Source: Roseovarius confluentis (lineage in GTDB: Bacteria > Pseudomonadota > Alphaproteobacteria > Rhodobacterales > Rhodobacteraceae). From it: a stretch of 64,000 bases of DNA. The notes under the pieces were generated by a model. That model did not search any database. It was not told the origin of the DNA and saw only the letters and a program-made list of their open reading frames with translations. Location of the stretch: positions 455,589-519,588 of the forward strand of contig NZ_PPFE01000003.1 of NCBI RefSeq assembly GCF_002917925.1, in the 5' to 3' direction. Shown one piece after another: positions 7,665 through 17,144 of the stretch; within the stretch, counting starts at the first letter, position 1, and every line of letters starts with the position of its first letter. A program made the translations under genes and the position numbers.

Positions 7665-9308
7665 TCAGGTGTCGAGCCAGACATTTTCGAAATGCATGTA
7701 CCGGAACTGGTGCACCTGGTCGTTCTTCACATGCTCGGCAAAATGCTTGGTCTGATTGCGCCAGAAGGGCTGTATGATCACGCCGTTGTCCTGAAGGCGC
7801 GCTTGCAGCTTGGCGGAGTATTCGCGCCGCTGGTCCGCGTCAAACACGCCAACGGCCTCTTCGAGTATCGCGTCGAACTCGGGGTCCGAGTGGCCGGATT
7901 CGTTCCAGGCCTCGCCCGACTTGTAGGCCAGCACCAATACCTGCACGCCCAAGGGGCGCGGGCCCCAGTTGGTGGTCGAGAAGGGGTACTTTGTCCAATC
8001 GTTCCAGAAGGACGAGCCGGGGATGACGGTGCGCTTGAGGTTGAAGCCCGCCTCGCGCAGCATCGCGCCGATGGCGTCGGTGGTCACCGTGCGCCAGTCG
8101 CCGTCGATCGAGATCAGCTCCAGTTCGGTTTCGCCGTGACCTGCGGCCTTGGCCATTTCGATGGCGGCGGCGGGATCGGCCTCTTTCTTGGGGATCTCGG
8201 CGTATTCGGGGTGGAACGGTGCGACGTGGTGGTTTTCGGCGGTGATGCCGTCGCCGTTGATGCCCAGTTGCAGCGCGATGTTGTTGTCGACCGCCATCTG
8301 CACGGCGTTGCGCAGTTCTTTCGACGTGTAGGGCTCGGTGTCCATGCGCATCCGGGCAACGATCGTATTGGCGGTGGGCATGGTGCTTTTGACCAGGCCA
8401 AGACCGTCCAGCGTGTCGATGAAGTCGGACGTGGTTTCATCGTTCACGTCGATCTCGTCACCGTCGAAGGCCGCCACGATGGCCGCGCCATCGGTGCCGA
8501 AGTCGATGAACTTGATGCCGTCGAGATAGACGTCGCCGCCCCACCATTCACCGTTTTCGCGGCGCTTCACCTCGGCACCGGTGCCGATATCCATCGAGAC
8601 CAGCTCGAACGGGCCGGTGCCGATCGGGCTTTGGGCAAGGTCGGTGTCGTCGCCGTGGCTGCGGTGCACGATCAGCGCGGGATAGTCGGCCATACCTGCG
8701 ATGAGCGAGATGTCGGGGCGCGGCAGGTTCAGCTTGACGGTGTAGTCATCGACCTGCTCGACCACGCCATCGGCCAGTTGGCCCGATTCCGCGTCGATCA
8801 GGGAGGCCATGCGCGCGGCCATGGAATTGCCTTCCACCGACTTGTCGCACCAGCGGGTGATGTTGTGGACCACGTCCTCGGCGGTGAAATCGTCGCCGTT
8901 GTTCCACGTCACGCCCTGGCGCAGGTTGAGGGTGTAGGTCTGCGCGTCGTCCGACACTTCCCAGCTGTCGAGCAGAAGGCCGGTAAAGCTGTAATCGGAG
9001 TTCCAGCGCACCAGCGGCTCGCAGAACTGACGGCCCAGGTTGCCTTTCTCGGTCCAGTCGTACTTGCGCGGATCGGTGATTTCCAGAACTCGCATGGCGA
9101 CGCGCAGAACACCGCCTTTCTTGCCTTCGCCATCCTGCGCCATGGCGGGTTGAGCCATGCCCAGAAGGCCGTAAGCGGTGGCGGCGCTGGCGCCGAAGGT
9201 CGAGGCGAGTGCCATGAATTCGCGGCGGTCCATCTTGCCGGCGCGCGTGTCCTCGGCCAGCTTGCGTATGACGGGGCGCAGCTGCGCGGTTTCCGTTTCG
9301 TGTGTCAT
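7665..9308 (-). CDS. ABC transporter substrate-binding protein, peptide/nickel (SBP family 5)
   Basis: This is a periplasmic solute-binding protein of 547 residues. The N-terminus has a twin-arginine style leader (KMDRREFMALASTFGASAA, then a hydrophobic stretch to AMAQ near residue 58), preceded by a 25-residue hydrophilic extension. Family 5 signs include LNLRQGVTWNNGDDFTAEDV and IGTGPFELVSMDIG. The start at 9308 is set by GGGAGA upstream; a frame from 9341 adds 11 residues without a better site. No permease or ATPase gene lies next to it: aroC is divergent on one side and a terminator with a small gene follows on the other. The ligand is unknown, probably an oligopeptide or other organic solute. 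Confidence 0.85.
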   Translation of the reverse strand: MTHETETAQLRPVIRKLAEDTRAGKMDRREFMALASTFGASAATAYGLLGMAQPAMAQDGEGKKGGVLRVAMRVLEITDPRKYDWTEKGNLGRQFCEPLVRWNSDYSFTGLLLDSWEVSDDAQTYTLNLRQGVTWNNGDDFTAEDVVHNITRWCDKSVEGNSMAARMASLIDAESGQLADGVVEQVDDYTVKLNLPRPDISLIAGMADYPALIVHRSHGDDTDLAQSPIGTGPFELVSMDIGTGAEVKRRENGEWWGGDVYLDGIKFIDFGTDGAAIVAAFDGDEIDVNDETTSDFIDTLDGLGLVKSTMPTANTIVARMRMDTEPYTSKELRNAVQMAVDNNIALQLGINGDGITAENHHVAPFHPEYAEIPKKEADPAAAIEMAKAAGHGETELELISIDGDWRTVTTDAIGAMLREAGFNLKRTVIPGSSFWNDWTKYPFSTTNWGPRPLGVQVLVLAYKSGEAWNESGHSDPEFDAILEEAVGVFDADQRREYSAKLQARLQDNGVIIQPFWRNQTKHFAEHVKNDQVHQFRYMHFENVWLDT

Positions 9309-9458
9309 CGAAGTCTCCCTGTTGATCGGATGTTGTTCCATCCTGTTTTTCCGGCTCGCAGGTCAGCGTTTTCCTGGGTCTTTTCGAAAATCCGCCAGCA
9401 TTCGACCGGGCATGTCGCCGAATGAGAATGAGCGGACGGATACGTACGACCTGTAATA

Positions 9459-9487
9459 TTTGCGACATCAAATTGTAGTTTTGCGAC
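9459..9487. promoter_or_regulatory. In-phase direct repeat TTTGCGAC between the binding-protein gene and aroC
   Basis: TTTGCGAC occurs at 9459-9466 and again at 9480-9487, 21 bp apart, which is two helical turns, in an AT-rich stretch of the 266-bp divergent intergenic region. This spacing suits cooperative binding of a regulator. No regulator gene is adjacent. Confidence 0.35.
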
Positions 9488-9574
9488 GTGATCAATGCGG
9501 GTGGTTCGGCCCCGGCGAATTTGCTTGAGACGCTTTGAGCGCACGGGTAGATCAGGCGGCAAAGGAGACAGGGT

Positions 9575-10678
9575 ATGAGCCTCAACACATTCGGACATCT
9601 GTTTCGCGTCACCACGTGGGGCGAAAGCCACGGGCCCGCTTTGGGCGCGACCGTGGACGGGTGTCCGCCGGGGGTTCCGGTGGACGAGGCCTTCCTTCAG
9701 CAGTTTCTGGACAAGCGCCGCCCGGGCCAGAGCAAGCACACGACGCAGCGCAAGGAGCCGGACGCGGTGAAGATCCTGTCGGGGGTGTTCGAAGGACAGA
9801 CCACCGGCACGCCGGTGCAGCTGATGATCGAGAACACCGACCAGAGGTCGAAGGATTACGGCGATATCGCGCAAACCTTCCGGCCGGGTCATGCGGACAT
9901 CACCTATCACCAGAAATACGGCATCCGGGACTATCGCGGCGGCGGGCGCAGTTCTGCCCGCGAGACGGCCGCACGGGTCGCGGCAGGGGGGCTGGCGCGG
10001 GCTGCGCTGGCAAGCCTTGCGCCGGGGCTGCAGGTGAAGGGCTACATGACCCGGATGGGCGAGGTCACGATCGACCCCGACCAGATCGACTGGGACCAGA
10101 TAGACCGCAACGATTTCTTTCTGCCCGATGCGGGCGCGGTGGCGGTCTGGGAGGAGTATCTGCAAGGCATCCGCAAGGCGCAGAACTCTGTCGGGGCGGA
10201 GATTGAGGTGGTCTGTCGCGGAGCGCCGGCGGGGCTGGGCGCGCCGGTTTACGGCAAGTTGGACACTGACCTTGCCGCGGCAATGATGAGTATCAACGCG
10301 GTGAAGGGCGTGGAGATCGGCGAGGGTATGGCCGCGGCCCGGCTGACCGGCGTCGACAATGCCGACGAGATTTTCATGGGCGAGAATGGTCCGGAATACA
10401 CCAGCAACCACGCGGGCGGCATCCTTGGTGGCATCTCCACCGGGCAGGACATAGTGGTGCGGTTTGCCGTGAAGCCCACCAGTTCTATCCTGACGCCGCG
10501 CCGGTCGATCCGGATGGACGGCAGCCCGACCGAGGTTGTCACCAAGGGGCGGCACGACCCCTGCGTCGGCATCCGCGCGGTGCCGGTGGCAGAGGCGATG
10601 ATGGCCTGTGTCGTGCTCGATCACCTGTTGTTGCATCGCGGGCAGGTCGGGGCCGGACCGCGGGGCGTGATCGGCTGA
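9575..10678 (+). CDS. aroC: Chorismate synthase
   Basis: The enzyme converts 5-enolpyruvylshikimate 3-phosphate to chorismate, the last common step of aromatic amino acid biosynthesis; it uses reduced FMN in the cytoplasm. The 367-residue product is full length. It carries the N-terminal signature [18 protein letters not shown] and the central block [18 protein letters not shown], both FMN/substrate-binding family signatures, and [20 protein letters not shown]. An AAAGGAGAC ribosome-binding site precedes the ATG. It stands alone, divergent from the binding-protein gene and convergent with a methyltransferase gene only 8 bp away. Confidence 0.97.
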   Translation: MSLNTFGHLFRVTTWGESHGPALGATVDGCPPGVPVDEAFLQQFLDKRRPGQSKHTTQRKEPDAVKILSGVFEGQTTGTPVQLMIENTDQRSKDYGDIAQTFRPGHADITYHQKYGIRDYRGGGRSSARETAARVAAGGLARAALASLAPGLQVKGYMTRMGEVTIDPDQIDWDQIDRNDFFLPDAGAVAVWEEYLQGIRKAQNSVGAEIEVVCRGAPAGLGAPVYGKLDTDLAAAMMSINAVKGVEIGEGMAAARLTGVDNADEIFMGENGPEYTSNHAGGILGGISTGQDIVVRFAVKPTSSILTPRRSIRMDGSPTEVVTKGRHDPCVGIRAVPVAEAMMACVVLDHLLLHRGQVGAGPRGVIG

Positions 10679-10686
10679 TCCCAGGC

Positions 10687-11463
10687 CTATGACTTGCGGG
10701 CGACCACCGCGAACTGCGTCAATGAAAAGAAAAAGCGCCCCTCAGCGGCGAGGGCTTCCTGTTCTTTGCGCCAAGCCGTGCAATCGGCTTCGGGGACGAG
10801 GTCGTTCTGCCGCGCGTAGTTATCCATTAATGTCAGCATCATGCGGGCCAGACCGTCCGGTCTGAGATCGTGATCATTTAGCGTGACCGGGCGGATATCC
10901 TCTACCTCGAAGCCCGCGTCGCGCAGCATCGGCGGCAGCACCGCAGGCACGCGGCGCTCGATGAAATGGTCGTCCCACGAGGCGATCATGCGGTCCATGC
11001 GCGGCTGATCCTCGGTGTGCCAGATCCAGCTGTCGAAATGGATGTCGCTGACAACCAGCCGTCCACCGGGGCGCAACACACGGGCGACCTCGCGACAGGC
11101 ACGTGGCAGGTCATCGAGATATTCGAACACCTGCACCGAGACGGCCTTGTCGACCGATCCCCTCTCAACCGGCAGATCATAAGCCGAGCCATCGCGGAAC
11201 TCGACCCATTCGAACTCGGTGCAGCGGGCGATGGCGGCCTCCCGCATGTCGTTGCTGGGGTCGACCCCGATGATGCACCCGCCGGGTCCGACGGCGCGGG
11301 CCAGTTCGGCAGACAAAAGGCCGTTGCCGCTGCCGATATCGAGGATCGTCTCGGCCGGTTTCGGCATGACAGCGTCGAACGACAGACGCCGCCGCTGGAT
11401 GATGTCGGACCCTTGATAGACGAGGTCCAGCAGGCGCGTGGTCTCGGCGTTGAATTGCAGCAT
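10687..11463 (-). CDS. Class I SAM-dependent methyltransferase
   Basis: The product has 258 residues with the Rossmann methyltransferase fold. Motif I is ILDIGSGNGLLSAELA near residues 40-55, the acidic end of strand 2 is GVDPSN, and the post-core loop GGRLVVSDIHFDSW matches the Methyltransf_11/25 group. There is no transit signal or membrane segment. The substrate is not evident; proteins of this type include ubiquinone/menaquinone-like, arsenite and small-molecule methyltransferases. The ATG is preceded by GGGGGGATGCGATC. It is convergent with aroC and about 60 bp downstream of a transporter gene on the same strand, so the two may be co-transcribed. Confidence 0.8.
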   Translation of the reverse strand: MLQFNAETTRLLDLVYQGSDIIQRRRLSFDAVMPKPAETILDIGSGNGLLSAELARAVGPGGCIIGVDPSNDMREAAIARCTEFEWVEFRDGSAYDLPVERGSVDKAVSVQVFEYLDDLPRACREVARVLRPGGRLVVSDIHFDSWIWHTEDQPRMDRMIASWDDHFIERRVPAVLPPMLRDAGFEVEDIRPVTLNDHDLRPDGLARMMLTLMDNYARQNDLVPEADCTAWRKEQEALAAEGRFFFSLTQFAVVARKS

Positions 11464-11522
11464 GATCGCATCCCCCCGCGTTTCAGAATACCCGAAAGCG
11501 GAAAAATCACGAAATCGACGCC

Positions 11523-12395
11523 TTAGCGCGGGGCCGTTTGACGCGAGAGCTGCACGGCGAGAATGCCGCCTGTTACGACCAGCACGCCAATAATATCCCA
11601 GAAACCTAATGCTTCGTTAAGCACGAGGGCGGCGATGGTGACGCCGAAGAACGGGGTGAGGAAGTGGAAGGTTGCGGCCTTGACCGCGCCGATGCGGTTG
11701 ACCAGCGCGAACCAGACCAGCGTGGCGGCGAGGCCGGGGATCAGCGTGGTGTAGACGAAGGCCGCGATCAGTTGCCACGACCAGGCGATTTCAAGGGTTT
11801 CGGTTGCAAGGCCGAAAACGCCCAAGGCGGCGCTGCCGACCAGCATTTGCAGGCCCACGATCATCAGGAAGTTGCCGCCCGAGGTCGCGCCGCGCACCAT
11901 CAGGGTGGCAAAGGTAAGCGCGATGACGCCGCCGATGCAGAGCATGACGCCGTAAAGGTCGGCGCCGCCCTGGATACGCGTGCCCATGATCAGCGCGACG
12001 CCGGCCATTCCCGCGGCGAGTCCGGCGAAGCCCAGGGCGCTGACGCGCTGGCCGAGGATCAGCCAACTGGCGAGGCCGACGAGCAGCGGCATCGACGAGG
12101 CGATGATCGCGGCGAGCGAGGCCTCGACCGTTTGCATGGCGACGAAATTCAGGCCGAGATAGAGCGCGTTCTGACACAGGCCGAAGATGATCGTGGCCCG
12201 CCATTGCGCCGGGGTCAGGCGCCAGGACTGGCCCAGGGCGCGGGCGATCAGGACGCCAAGTATGCCCGAGATCAGGAAGCGCAGGGCGAGCGCGCTGACG
12301 GGCGGTGCGGCGGCGACGATGATGCGCGCGGAGGTGAAGGCGCTGGACCACATGACGGCAAAGGCCAGCCCCATGAGTAACGCGCGAACATCCAT
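11523..12395 (-). CDS. DMT-superfamily transporter with two EamA domains
   Basis: The product has 290 residues and ten hydrophobic segments in two homologous halves, the layout of EamA/RhaT exporters in the inner membrane. The first half opens with LLMGLAFAVMWSSAFTSARI, with the W-x-S-x-F pattern of the family, and the second half ends with GFWDIIGVLVVTGGILAVQL. Such proteins export amino acids or other small metabolites, but individual substrates cannot be inferred. GAGGACGAG precedes the ATG. The HU terminator lies between its start and the HU gene upstream, so it is probably transcribed separately from hup. Confidence 0.88.
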   Translation of the reverse strand: MDVRALLMGLAFAVMWSSAFTSARIIVAAAPPVSALALRFLISGILGVLIARALGQSWRLTPAQWRATIIFGLCQNALYLGLNFVAMQTVEASLAAIIASSMPLLVGLASWLILGQRVSALGFAGLAAGMAGVALIMGTRIQGGADLYGVMLCIGGVIALTFATLMVRGATSGGNFLMIVGLQMLVGSAALGVFGLATETLEIAWSWQLIAAFVYTTLIPGLAATLVWFALVNRIGAVKAATFHFLTPFFGVTIAALVLNEALGFWDIIGVLVVTGGILAVQLSRQTAPR

Positions 12396-12416
12396 GTTTT
12401 ACTCGTCCTCGAAATG

Positions 12417-12441
12417 AAAAGGGCCGCCGGTGGGGCGACCC
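12417..12441 (-). terminator. Rho-independent terminator of the HU gene
   Basis: On the minus strand an 8-bp GC stem with one G-U pair (GGGTCGCC and GGCGGCCC) around a five-base loop is followed by TTTT. It lies 28 bp after the HU stop codon. Confidence 0.8.
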
Positions 12442-12468
12442 TTTCCGAAACCTGAAAGGAATACAAGG

Positions 12469-12756
12469 TCAGCCGTTCACGCTGTCCTTGAGGGCCTTGG
12501 CGATCGTCATTTTGACGACCTTGTCGGCATCCTTGTGGATTTGCTCGCCGGTGGCGGGGTTGCGCACCATGCGCGCCGGACGCTCGCGGCAGTAGATCTT
12601 GCCAACGCCGGGAAGGGTGACGGCGCCGCCGTTCGACACTTCCTTGGTGATGATCTCGATCATGGAGTCGAGGGCGCTTGTCGCGGTTTTCTTGTCGCTG
12701 CCCATTTCCTCGGCGAGGGCCGCAACGAGCTGGGTTTTGGTCATCGGTTTTGCCAT
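12469..12756 (-). CDS. HU-family DNA-binding protein
   Basis: This is a nucleoid protein of 95 residues, basic and compact. It opens with MAKPMTKTQLVAALAEEMG and contains TLPGVGKIYCRERPARMVRN followed by PATGEQI, the beta-arm region with its conserved proline (RNPATG) that intercalates into DNA. The extra residues after the usual start make it slightly longer than the 90-residue E. coli proteins, and Cys and Arg replace the usual KVRERKAR pattern in the arm, as in several alphaproteobacterial HU paralogues. A strong GGAGACC precedes the start. It is monocistronic by its own terminator. The paralogue type (HupB or an HU-like protein) is left open. Confidence 0.92.
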   Translation of the reverse strand: MAKPMTKTQLVAALAEEMGSDKKTATSALDSMIEIITKEVSNGGAVTLPGVGKIYCRERPARMVRNPATGEQIHKDADKVVKMTIAKALKDSVNG

Positions 12757-13101
12757 TTTCTGGTCTCCTTCAACTGCCCGTTTCTTGGGCCTCCTGCGCG
12801 GGATTTAACTGTATCTTGTAGGCAAACACAACAAATAGTGTCGTAAAACAAGGCCGATTTCGGTGTTTTGGGCCTGTTTTTTTGGGTTCAGGCCGTTTTA
12901 CACGAGATTCAGGGACCTTCAACGCGCAAATGGCGATCCTGCAAGCGAGGCGGGGAATCGCCAGTGAAACTTGGTTAATCGGGCAAAAGCGGTCGAAATC
13001 CCACGTCGGTATCGCGTCGGTATCCGGGTGGTATGGCGACGGTGCGCGTTTCGCGATTTGCCGGGGTTAACGGGCCGTACGTGGTTAACAGGAGACTGGC
13101 G
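12757..13101. other. 345-bp intergenic region upstream of the HU gene
   Basis: This stretch lies between the HU start and the arsJ stop. The part next to HU is AT-rich and contains a plausible minus-strand promoter (TTGTTG and TACAGT about 15 bp apart, near 12805-12832). Further left are GGCCTG and CAGGCC separated by a T-rich 12-base loop (near 12878-12902) and two GTTAAC sites near 13066-13090. No convincing small gene was seen. The arsJ terminator was not identified. Confidence 0.4.
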
Positions 13102-14382
13102 CTACGTGGCGGGGCGTTCCTGGCCCAGGGCCGGATCGAGGCGACCGGACGCCAGCGCGGAGGCTGCGACCATCGCGGTCGCGGTGCCGAGCATCAGGGG
13201 CAGGCCGCCCAGTTGATAGGTCAGGCCCGACAGCACGGTTCCGAGGAGCCGGCCTCCGGCGTTGGCCATGTAGTAGAAGCCCACGTCCATCGTCACGCGC
13301 TCGGCCCGGGTGAAGGCGAGGATCAGGTAGGAGTGCAGGGAGGAGTTGACCGCGAATATGCCGCCGAAGACCAGCAGGCCGGCCACCAGCGTGACGGTGA
13401 GCCAGGGTTGCGGGCCGGAAGACGCCAGCGCGGCGGCGGTCAGGACGGCGGGAATGGCGGCCAGCGCCCAGGCCCAGCCGCGGGCGGCGTAGACGAGGTC
13501 GGCTTCGGGGCGGGAGGCGGCACGCAGGAGACGGGGGGCGGCGGCCTGCACGGCGCCGTAGAGGATGATCCAGAGGGCCATGAACGTGCCGATGAGGAAG
13601 AAGGCGGCGCGATTGCCGTCCTCGGTGCCGTCGGAGAGCACGGCGTAGAAGTAGATCGGGATGCCGACGACGAACCAGACGTCGCGTGCGCCGAAGAGAA
13701 AGACGCGCGCCGCCGACAGCCAGTTGACGTTCGGGGACTTGGAGAAGACCTCGGAGAACTTGGCGCCCTTGCGGCCCTTGGGCAGGCCCGAGGGCATGGC
13801 GATGAGGACGGCCACGAGAATGAGGGCGAGGATGGCGGCCATGCCGAGCACCGCGCCGGTGAAGCCGAAGAGCGCCAGAAGGGCGGCGCCGAGGAGGAAG
13901 CCCAGACCTTTTACCGCGTTCTTGGAGCCGGTGAGCACGGCGACCCAGCGAAAGAGGCCTCCGCCCGTCGCGGGGGCGAGGAGCTTGACGGCGGACTTGG
14001 AGGACATCTTGGCGAGGTCCTTTGCCACGCCGCTGGCGCCTTGGACGACCATGACATAGACGACCGAGAGGCCGATGGCCCAGTCGGGGTCGAGCTGGGT
14101 CAGGGCCAGCAAGGCCAGCACCTGTATCCCGAGACCCGCATAGAGCGTCGAGGTCAGGCCGAAGCGGGCGGCGATCCAGCCGGCGGCGAGGTTGGTGACC
14201 ATGCCGGCGATCTCATACAGGACGAAGAGATAGGCCAGTTGGACGGGCGAAAAGCCCAGCGTGTGGAAGTGCAGCAGCACCAGCATCCGCAACGCGCCGT
14301 CGGTGAGCATGAAGGCCCAGTAGGCCGCGGTGACGGCGATATAGGCCGAGAGGCCCTCGGGGCGTTCGCGGGTCTGGCTCAC
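13102..14382 (-). CDS. arsJ: Organoarsenical efflux MFS transporter ArsJ
   Basis: This is a 12-segment major-facilitator permease of 426 residues. It starts at a GTG whose last bases overlap the TGA of the upstream GAPDH-like gene, so translation is coupled. Sequences such as [20 protein letters not shown] and [14 protein letters not shown] match the ArsJ family. In characterised systems a dedicated GAPDH makes unstable 1-arseno-3-phosphoglycerate from arsenate, and ArsJ exports it; it then hydrolyses outside, giving net arsenate extrusion. The adjacency of exactly that GAPDH supports this role. It is the last gene of the ars operon. Confidence 0.9.
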   Translation of the reverse strand: MSQTRERPEGLSAYIAVTAAYWAFMLTDGALRMLVLLHFHTLGFSPVQLAYLFVLYEIAGMVTNLAAGWIAARFGLTSTLYAGLGIQVLALLALTQLDPDWAIGLSVVYVMVVQGASGVAKDLAKMSSKSAVKLLAPATGGGLFRWVAVLTGSKNAVKGLGFLLGAALLALFGFTGAVLGMAAILALILVAVLIAMPSGLPKGRKGAKFSEVFSKSPNVNWLSAARVFLFGARDVWFVVGIPIYFYAVLSDGTEDGNRAAFFLIGTFMALWIILYGAVQAAAPRLLRAASRPEADLVYAARGWAWALAAIPAVLTAAALASSGPQPWLTVTLVAGLLVFGGIFAVNSSLHSYLILAFTRAERVTMDVGFYYMANAGGRLLGTVLSGLTYQLGGLPLMLGTATAMVAASALASGRLDPALGQERPAT

Positions 14383-15377
14383 AGCGACGCGCCGACCATC
14401 AGGGCCACGTCGACGAGGCGATAGGCATAGCCCATCTCGTTGTCGTACCATGCGTAGATCTTCACGTGGGTGCCGTTGACGACCATGGTCGAGGGCGCGT
14501 CGACGATGCCGGAGCGTTGATCGTTGGTGTAGTCGGCGGAGACCAGCGGGCGTTCCTCGTAGCCAAGGATATTTTTCAGCGAGCCTTCGGACGCGGCCTT
14601 GAAGAAGGTGTTGACCTCTTCGGCGGTGGTTTCGCGCTCGACCTCGAACACGCAGTCGGTGATCGAGGCATTCAGCAGCGGCACGCGGACGGCGTGGCCG
14701 TTCAGGCGGCCCTTCAGTTCGGGGTAGATCAGCGTGATCGCCGTGGCGCTGCCGGTGGTCGTCGGGATCAGCGAGTTCAGCGCAGAGCGGGCACGGCGCA
14801 GGTCCTTGGCGGGGCGGTCGACGATGGTCTGCGTGTTGGTGACATCGTGGATCGTGGTCATTGAGCCGTGCTTGATCCGCAGGTTTTCGTGGATGACCTT
14901 GACCACGGGGGCGAGGCAATTGGTGGTGCAGCTGGCGGCGGTGACGATGCGGTGGCGGGCGGGGTCGTAGATGTCGGCGTTGACGCCCATGACGATGTTG
15001 GCGGCATCGCCGTCCTTGACCGGGGCGGAGACGACCACCTTTTTCACGCCCGCGTCGAAATAGGGGGCGAGCTTGGCCTCGGACTTGAACACGCCGGTGC
15101 AGTCGATGACCACGTCGACGCCATCGAGCGGCAGAGCCGACAGGTCGCGCGTGCCGATGAAGGGGATGCGGGTGCCGTCGATGGTGACGCTGTCGGCGTC
15201 ATGGGAGAAGTCGGCGTCCCAGCGGCCATGCACGGTATCGAATTCCAGAAGATGCGCGTGCATTTCCGGGTCGCCCACGGCGTCGTTGATCCAGGCGATT
15301 TGCGCACCGCGCTCCAGCAGGGGTTTCAGGATCAGCTTGCCGATGCGGCCCAGCCCGTTGACGGCGTATGTTGTCAT
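14379..15377 (-). CDS. ArsJ-associated glyceraldehyde-3-phosphate dehydrogenase
   Basis: The product is a 332-residue GAPDH-fold enzyme. NAD-binding motif [10 protein letters not shown] is at residues 7-16, and the catalytic cysteine is Cys150 in TAASCTTNC. In this operon it is inferred to oxidise glyceraldehyde 3-phosphate with arsenate in place of phosphate, giving the substrate of ArsJ. It overlaps both neighbours by 4 bp (ATGA with the ArsR-ArsC gene, GTGA with arsJ). The start at 15377 is supported by CGGAG upstream; longer frames run into the arsC gene. It is distinct from the housekeeping enzyme, which would be expected elsewhere. It could still contribute to glycolysis or gluconeogenesis. 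Confidence 0.88.
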   Translation of the reverse strand: MTTYAVNGLGRIGKLILKPLLERGAQIAWINDAVGDPEMHAHLLEFDTVHGRWDADFSHDADSVTIDGTRIPFIGTRDLSALPLDGVDVVIDCTGVFKSEAKLAPYFDAGVKKVVVSAPVKDGDAANIVMGVNADIYDPARHRIVTAASCTTNCLAPVVKVIHENLRIKHGSMTTIHDVTNTQTIVDRPAKDLRRARSALNSLIPTTTGSATAITLIYPELKGRLNGHAVRVPLLNASITDCVFEVERETTAEEVNTFFKAASEGSLKNILGYEERPLVSADYTNDQRSGIVDAPSTMVVNGTHVKIYAWYDNEMGYAYRLVDVALMVGASL

Positions 15378-16219
15378 GCGGAGGCTCCGCTGTTGATGTT
15401 TGCGATGTCGTCCACGGCTTTTTGTAGGGAAATCCGATCGAGACTGTCGAGTGACAAGCTTGTAAACGCCTTGATGCGGTTCTGAAGTGCGCCGTAGGCC
15501 TGTTGGAAGGCGAGCGCCTTTTGCGCGTCGGTGCCCTCGGCCTTCACCGGGTCGGGCATGCCCCAATGGGCGCTGACGGGCTGGCCGGTCCAGGCCGGGC
15601 ATTCCTCGTTCGCGGCTTGGTTGCAGACGGTAAAGACGAAATCGAATTGCGGCGCGTCGGGGCCCTGGAAAACCGAGACGTTCTTGGCCTCAAGCACCGA
15701 GGTGTCGTGGCCTTTCTGTTGCAGCACGTCGAGGGCGAAGGGGTTCAGTTCGGACCTGGGCTTGGTGCCAGCCGAATAGGCGTTGAAGCGGTCGCCGCCC
15801 TCCGCCCTGAGAAGGCATTCTGCAAAGATCGAGCGGGCGGAATTGCCGGTGCAGATGAAGAGCACGTTGTACTTGCGGTCGGTCATTTGGGGAACTCCGA
15901 GAAGAGTGTGCTGGGAGGTGAGGGAACAGGCATCGGGGCGGCCACGGCAGCAATCGCCGATGAGATAGTCGAGGGTTTGTCGCATCGCTGTCATGTCGAC
16001 GCTGTAGCGCAGAGAGGTGCCGGTGCGCGTGCGCGTGATCAGCCCTGCCTGCACCAGCGCGTTCACGTAGGTCGAGAGCGTGTTGGGTTTGAGGTCGAGC
16101 GCGCGGGCCAGTTCGGTCGCCGGGACGGCATCGGGATAGCGCCGCATCAGAAGGCGAAAGACCGCCATGCGCCGGGGATGGCCGAGGGTGGCGAGCCGGT
16201 GGGGAATCATTGTTTCCAT
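15374..16219 (-). CDS. ArsR-ArsC fusion: arsenic-responsive repressor joined to arsenate reductase
   Basis: The product has 281 residues in two domains. Residues 5-90 are an ArsR-type winged helix ([20 protein letters not shown] as recognition region) ending with Cys90, Cys91 and Cys98 in [11 protein letters not shown], a placement like the C-terminal arsenite-binding cysteines of some ArsR proteins. Residues 113-275 are a low-molecular-weight-phosphatase-type arsenate reductase: catalytic loop CTGNSAR from Cys123 and shuttle cysteines Cys199 and Cys207, as in thioredoxin-coupled ArsC. It heads the operon with the GAPDH-like gene and arsJ, overlapping the first by 4 bp. Met4 is an alternative start. 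No arsenite pump gene (arsB or acr3) is present here. Confidence 0.9.
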   Translation of the reverse strand: METMIPHRLATLGHPRRMAVFRLLMRRYPDAVPATELARALDLKPNTLSTYVNALVQAGLITRTRTGTSLRYSVDMTAMRQTLDYLIGDCCRGRPDACSLTSQHTLLGVPQMTDRKYNVLFICTGNSARSIFAECLLRAEGGDRFNAYSAGTKPRSELNPFALDVLQQKGHDTSVLEAKNVSVFQGPDAPQFDFVFTVCNQAANEECPAWTGQPVSAHWGMPDPVKAEGTDAQKALAFQQAYGALQNRIKAFTSLSLDSLDRISLQKAVDDIANINSGASA

Positions 16220-16220
16220 G

Positions 16221-16238
16221 ATTCATGAAATATTGAAT
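16221..16238. promoter_or_regulatory. Candidate ArsR operator
   Basis: ATTCA and TGAAT form an inverted repeat separated by eight AT-rich bases, immediately upstream of the arsR-arsC start. Its position at the promoter of a gene encoding an ArsR domain suggests autorepression. Confidence 0.5.
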
Positions 16239-16316
16239 TAGTGGCGCATCCGCAAGTGTGGATGTGCCGATGTCATTCACGCATGAACGAAACTGGCCGA
16301 GCTGCGTTGCCCCTGC

Positions 16317-17030
16317 ATGGCACATGGTACGAACAACAGGGTTCTGTGTGCGCTGGACATCACGACGCGCGATGAGGTGACCAGGCACTGCGAGGATGTG
16401 ACGCTGGAGGCCGGCGCGGTCTTGCAGCGCTCGGGCGAGGCAACACATGCGGTCTATTTTCCCGAAACCGCCGTGATCTCCGCGATTGCGACCTACAGCG
16501 ACGGGTCGGGCATCGAGATGGCCAATATCGGGCGCGAGGCGTCGACGGCGGTGAACCTGATGTTGGGCCAGTCGCGGCATTTCCACACCGACGAAGTGCA
16601 GATCGCGGGCGCAGCGCTGCGCCTGTCGGCAGAGCGGTTCGTGCAGTTGAAATCCGAGCACGAGGCGTTCGAGCGGGTGCTGTTCGCCAGTGCGCAATCG
16701 GTGTTCTACCAGGTCATGATCTCGGGTGCGTGCAACGGGGCGCACAGTGCGCGGCAACGCCTGGCGCGGTGGCTGCTGACGATGGCGGACCGGATCGACG
16801 GCAGCGAGATGCGGCTGACACACGACTTCCTGGCCGAGATGCTGGGGGTCCGGCGGGCGACGGTCACGGAAGCTGCGCAGGACCTTCAGGAGAACGGACT
16901 GATTTCCTACAGGCGGGGGCGGGTCAGGATCACCGACCGCACCGGGCTGACGAACGCCAGCTGCGAATGTTACAACCTCGTGCGGGCGGCGAACCGTGAG
17001 TTGTTGCCCGAAATTGATCGGGACGCGTGA
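16317..17030 (+). CDS. Crp/Fnr-family transcriptional regulator
   Basis: The product has 237 residues. The N-terminal half has the cyclic-nucleotide-binding beta-barrel pattern (LEAGAVLQRSGEATHAVYFP), and the C-terminal half a winged helix with recognition region LAEMLGVRRATVTEAAQDLQ. It lacks the N-terminal cysteine cluster of FNR, so an oxygen-sensing Fe-S cluster is not expected, and the arginine signature for cAMP binding is not evident. It ends with an odd motif SCECYNLV. The ribosome-binding site is weak. It is divergent from the ars operon and precedes a LOV kinase by 114 bp on the same strand; a functional link is possible but unproven. Confidence 0.85.
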   Translation: MAHGTNNRVLCALDITTRDEVTRHCEDVTLEAGAVLQRSGEATHAVYFPETAVISAIATYSDGSGIEMANIGREASTAVNLMLGQSRHFHTDEVQIAGAALRLSAERFVQLKSEHEAFERVLFASAQSVFYQVMISGACNGAHSARQRLARWLLTMADRIDGSEMRLTHDFLAEMLGVRRATVTEAAQDLQENGLISYRRGRVRITDRTGLTNASCECYNLVRAANRELLPEIDRDA

Positions 17031-17144
17031 AATCGCTATTCATGGTACGTTATCGTACAGATCTCGCGCTGGACGTCCCATAAGGTCGGCCTATCTTGGC
17101 CGCAGTTCACGCGATAAATCATGTTCTGAAGAGGGGGATGGCCC

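Noticed and set aside
13033..14424. A 463-codon Gly/Gln/Glu-rich plus-strand frame
   Set aside because: It is antisense to arsJ and has no domain; the ArsJ reading is supported by family motifs and by gene coupling.
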